Shown: positions 30,564 through 30,569 of the stretch, in pieces
Position numbering within the stretch: the stretch's first letter is position 1
Layout of the letters: each line of letters opens with the position of its first letter
Virus record (IMG/VR): IMGVR_UViG_3300031227_000265
Coordinates: 1-30,569 of that record
Length of the DNA: 30,569 bases
Strand: one strand, 5' to 3'
Origin: a virus
Translations under genes and position numbers: made by a program
Notes under the pieces: generated by a model
Databases searched by the model: none
What the model was told of the DNA's origin: nothing
The model's input: the letters and a program-made list of their open reading frames with translations, nothing else

Positions 30564-30569
30564 GATGGC

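Noticed and set aside
1-30569. tRNA-Trp with anticodon UCA for reading UGA
   Set aside because: No cloverleaf with a TCA anticodon was found on inspection; only the three Gly-like tRNAs are visible, so the decoder must lie elsewhere or in the host.

Overview
The window is a stretch of a T4-like myovirus genome, A+T-rich and with every recognised gene on the + strand. The assignment rests on a T4-type replication and recombination set: polynucleotide kinase/phosphatase (PseT), gp32, UvsX, an RNase H-like 5' nuclease, gp41 helicase, gp43 polymerase, gp45 clamp and gp44/gp62 clamp loader. Alongside these are genes typical of aquatic T4-like phages: adenosylcobalamin-type ribonucleotide reductase (NrdJ), dUTPase, a ClpP-like protease, a RecB-like nuclease and two large GT-B glycosyltransferases. 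I cannot name the phage or its host.

The most important property is the genetic code. At least ten in-frame TGA codons in seven genes fall where Trp is expected, most clearly in UvsX (W-ISTGSSELDLAIS), a glycosyltransferase, a ribbon-helix-helix protein and two homing endonucleases. No recognised gene in the window ends in TGA; all end in TAA or TAG. The window therefore reads as code 4 (UGA = Trp), and several genes are cut short if read with the standard code. No tRNA-Trp(UCA) was found here.

Layout. 1-3320: a run of small, tightly packed phage proteins around pseT, with two near-identical sigma70-type promoters and one small gene carrying an in-frame TAG. 3488-8401: gp32, uvsX, 5' nuclease, a small basic protein, a homing-endonuclease remnant and gp41. 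8412-12631: a fractured nrdJ locus. Three ORFs encode NrdJ pieces flanked by two split inteins; a free-standing PD-(D/E)XK endonuclease sits between the halves of the second intein, and a 173-nt group I intron interrupts the last piece. Intein and intron both sit inside the catalytic N-P-C-L-E motif. 12682-15279: a hypothetical gene, dUTPase, three tandem tRNA-Gly-like genes with an exact 84-nt period, a DUF4338/DruA-like gene and a small ORF. 15284-18857: DNA polymerase split in two by a VSR-like homing endonuclease, with a 7-nt frame disruption inside motif C (DTDS). 18909-23818: clamp, clamp loader large subunit, three tandem Mom-like DNA-modification paralogs, a zinc-ribbon protein, gp62 and a 59-aa protein. 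23827-30563: ClpP-like protease, RecB-like nuclease, SLOG protein, ribbon-helix-helix proteins, two glycosyltransferases and small proteins.

Together the genes form a DNA replication, nucleotide supply and DNA modification region heavily colonised by homing elements. Making NrdJ appears to need two protein trans-splicing events and one RNA splicing event. The three Mom-like proteins suggest that the phage chemically modifies its DNA.
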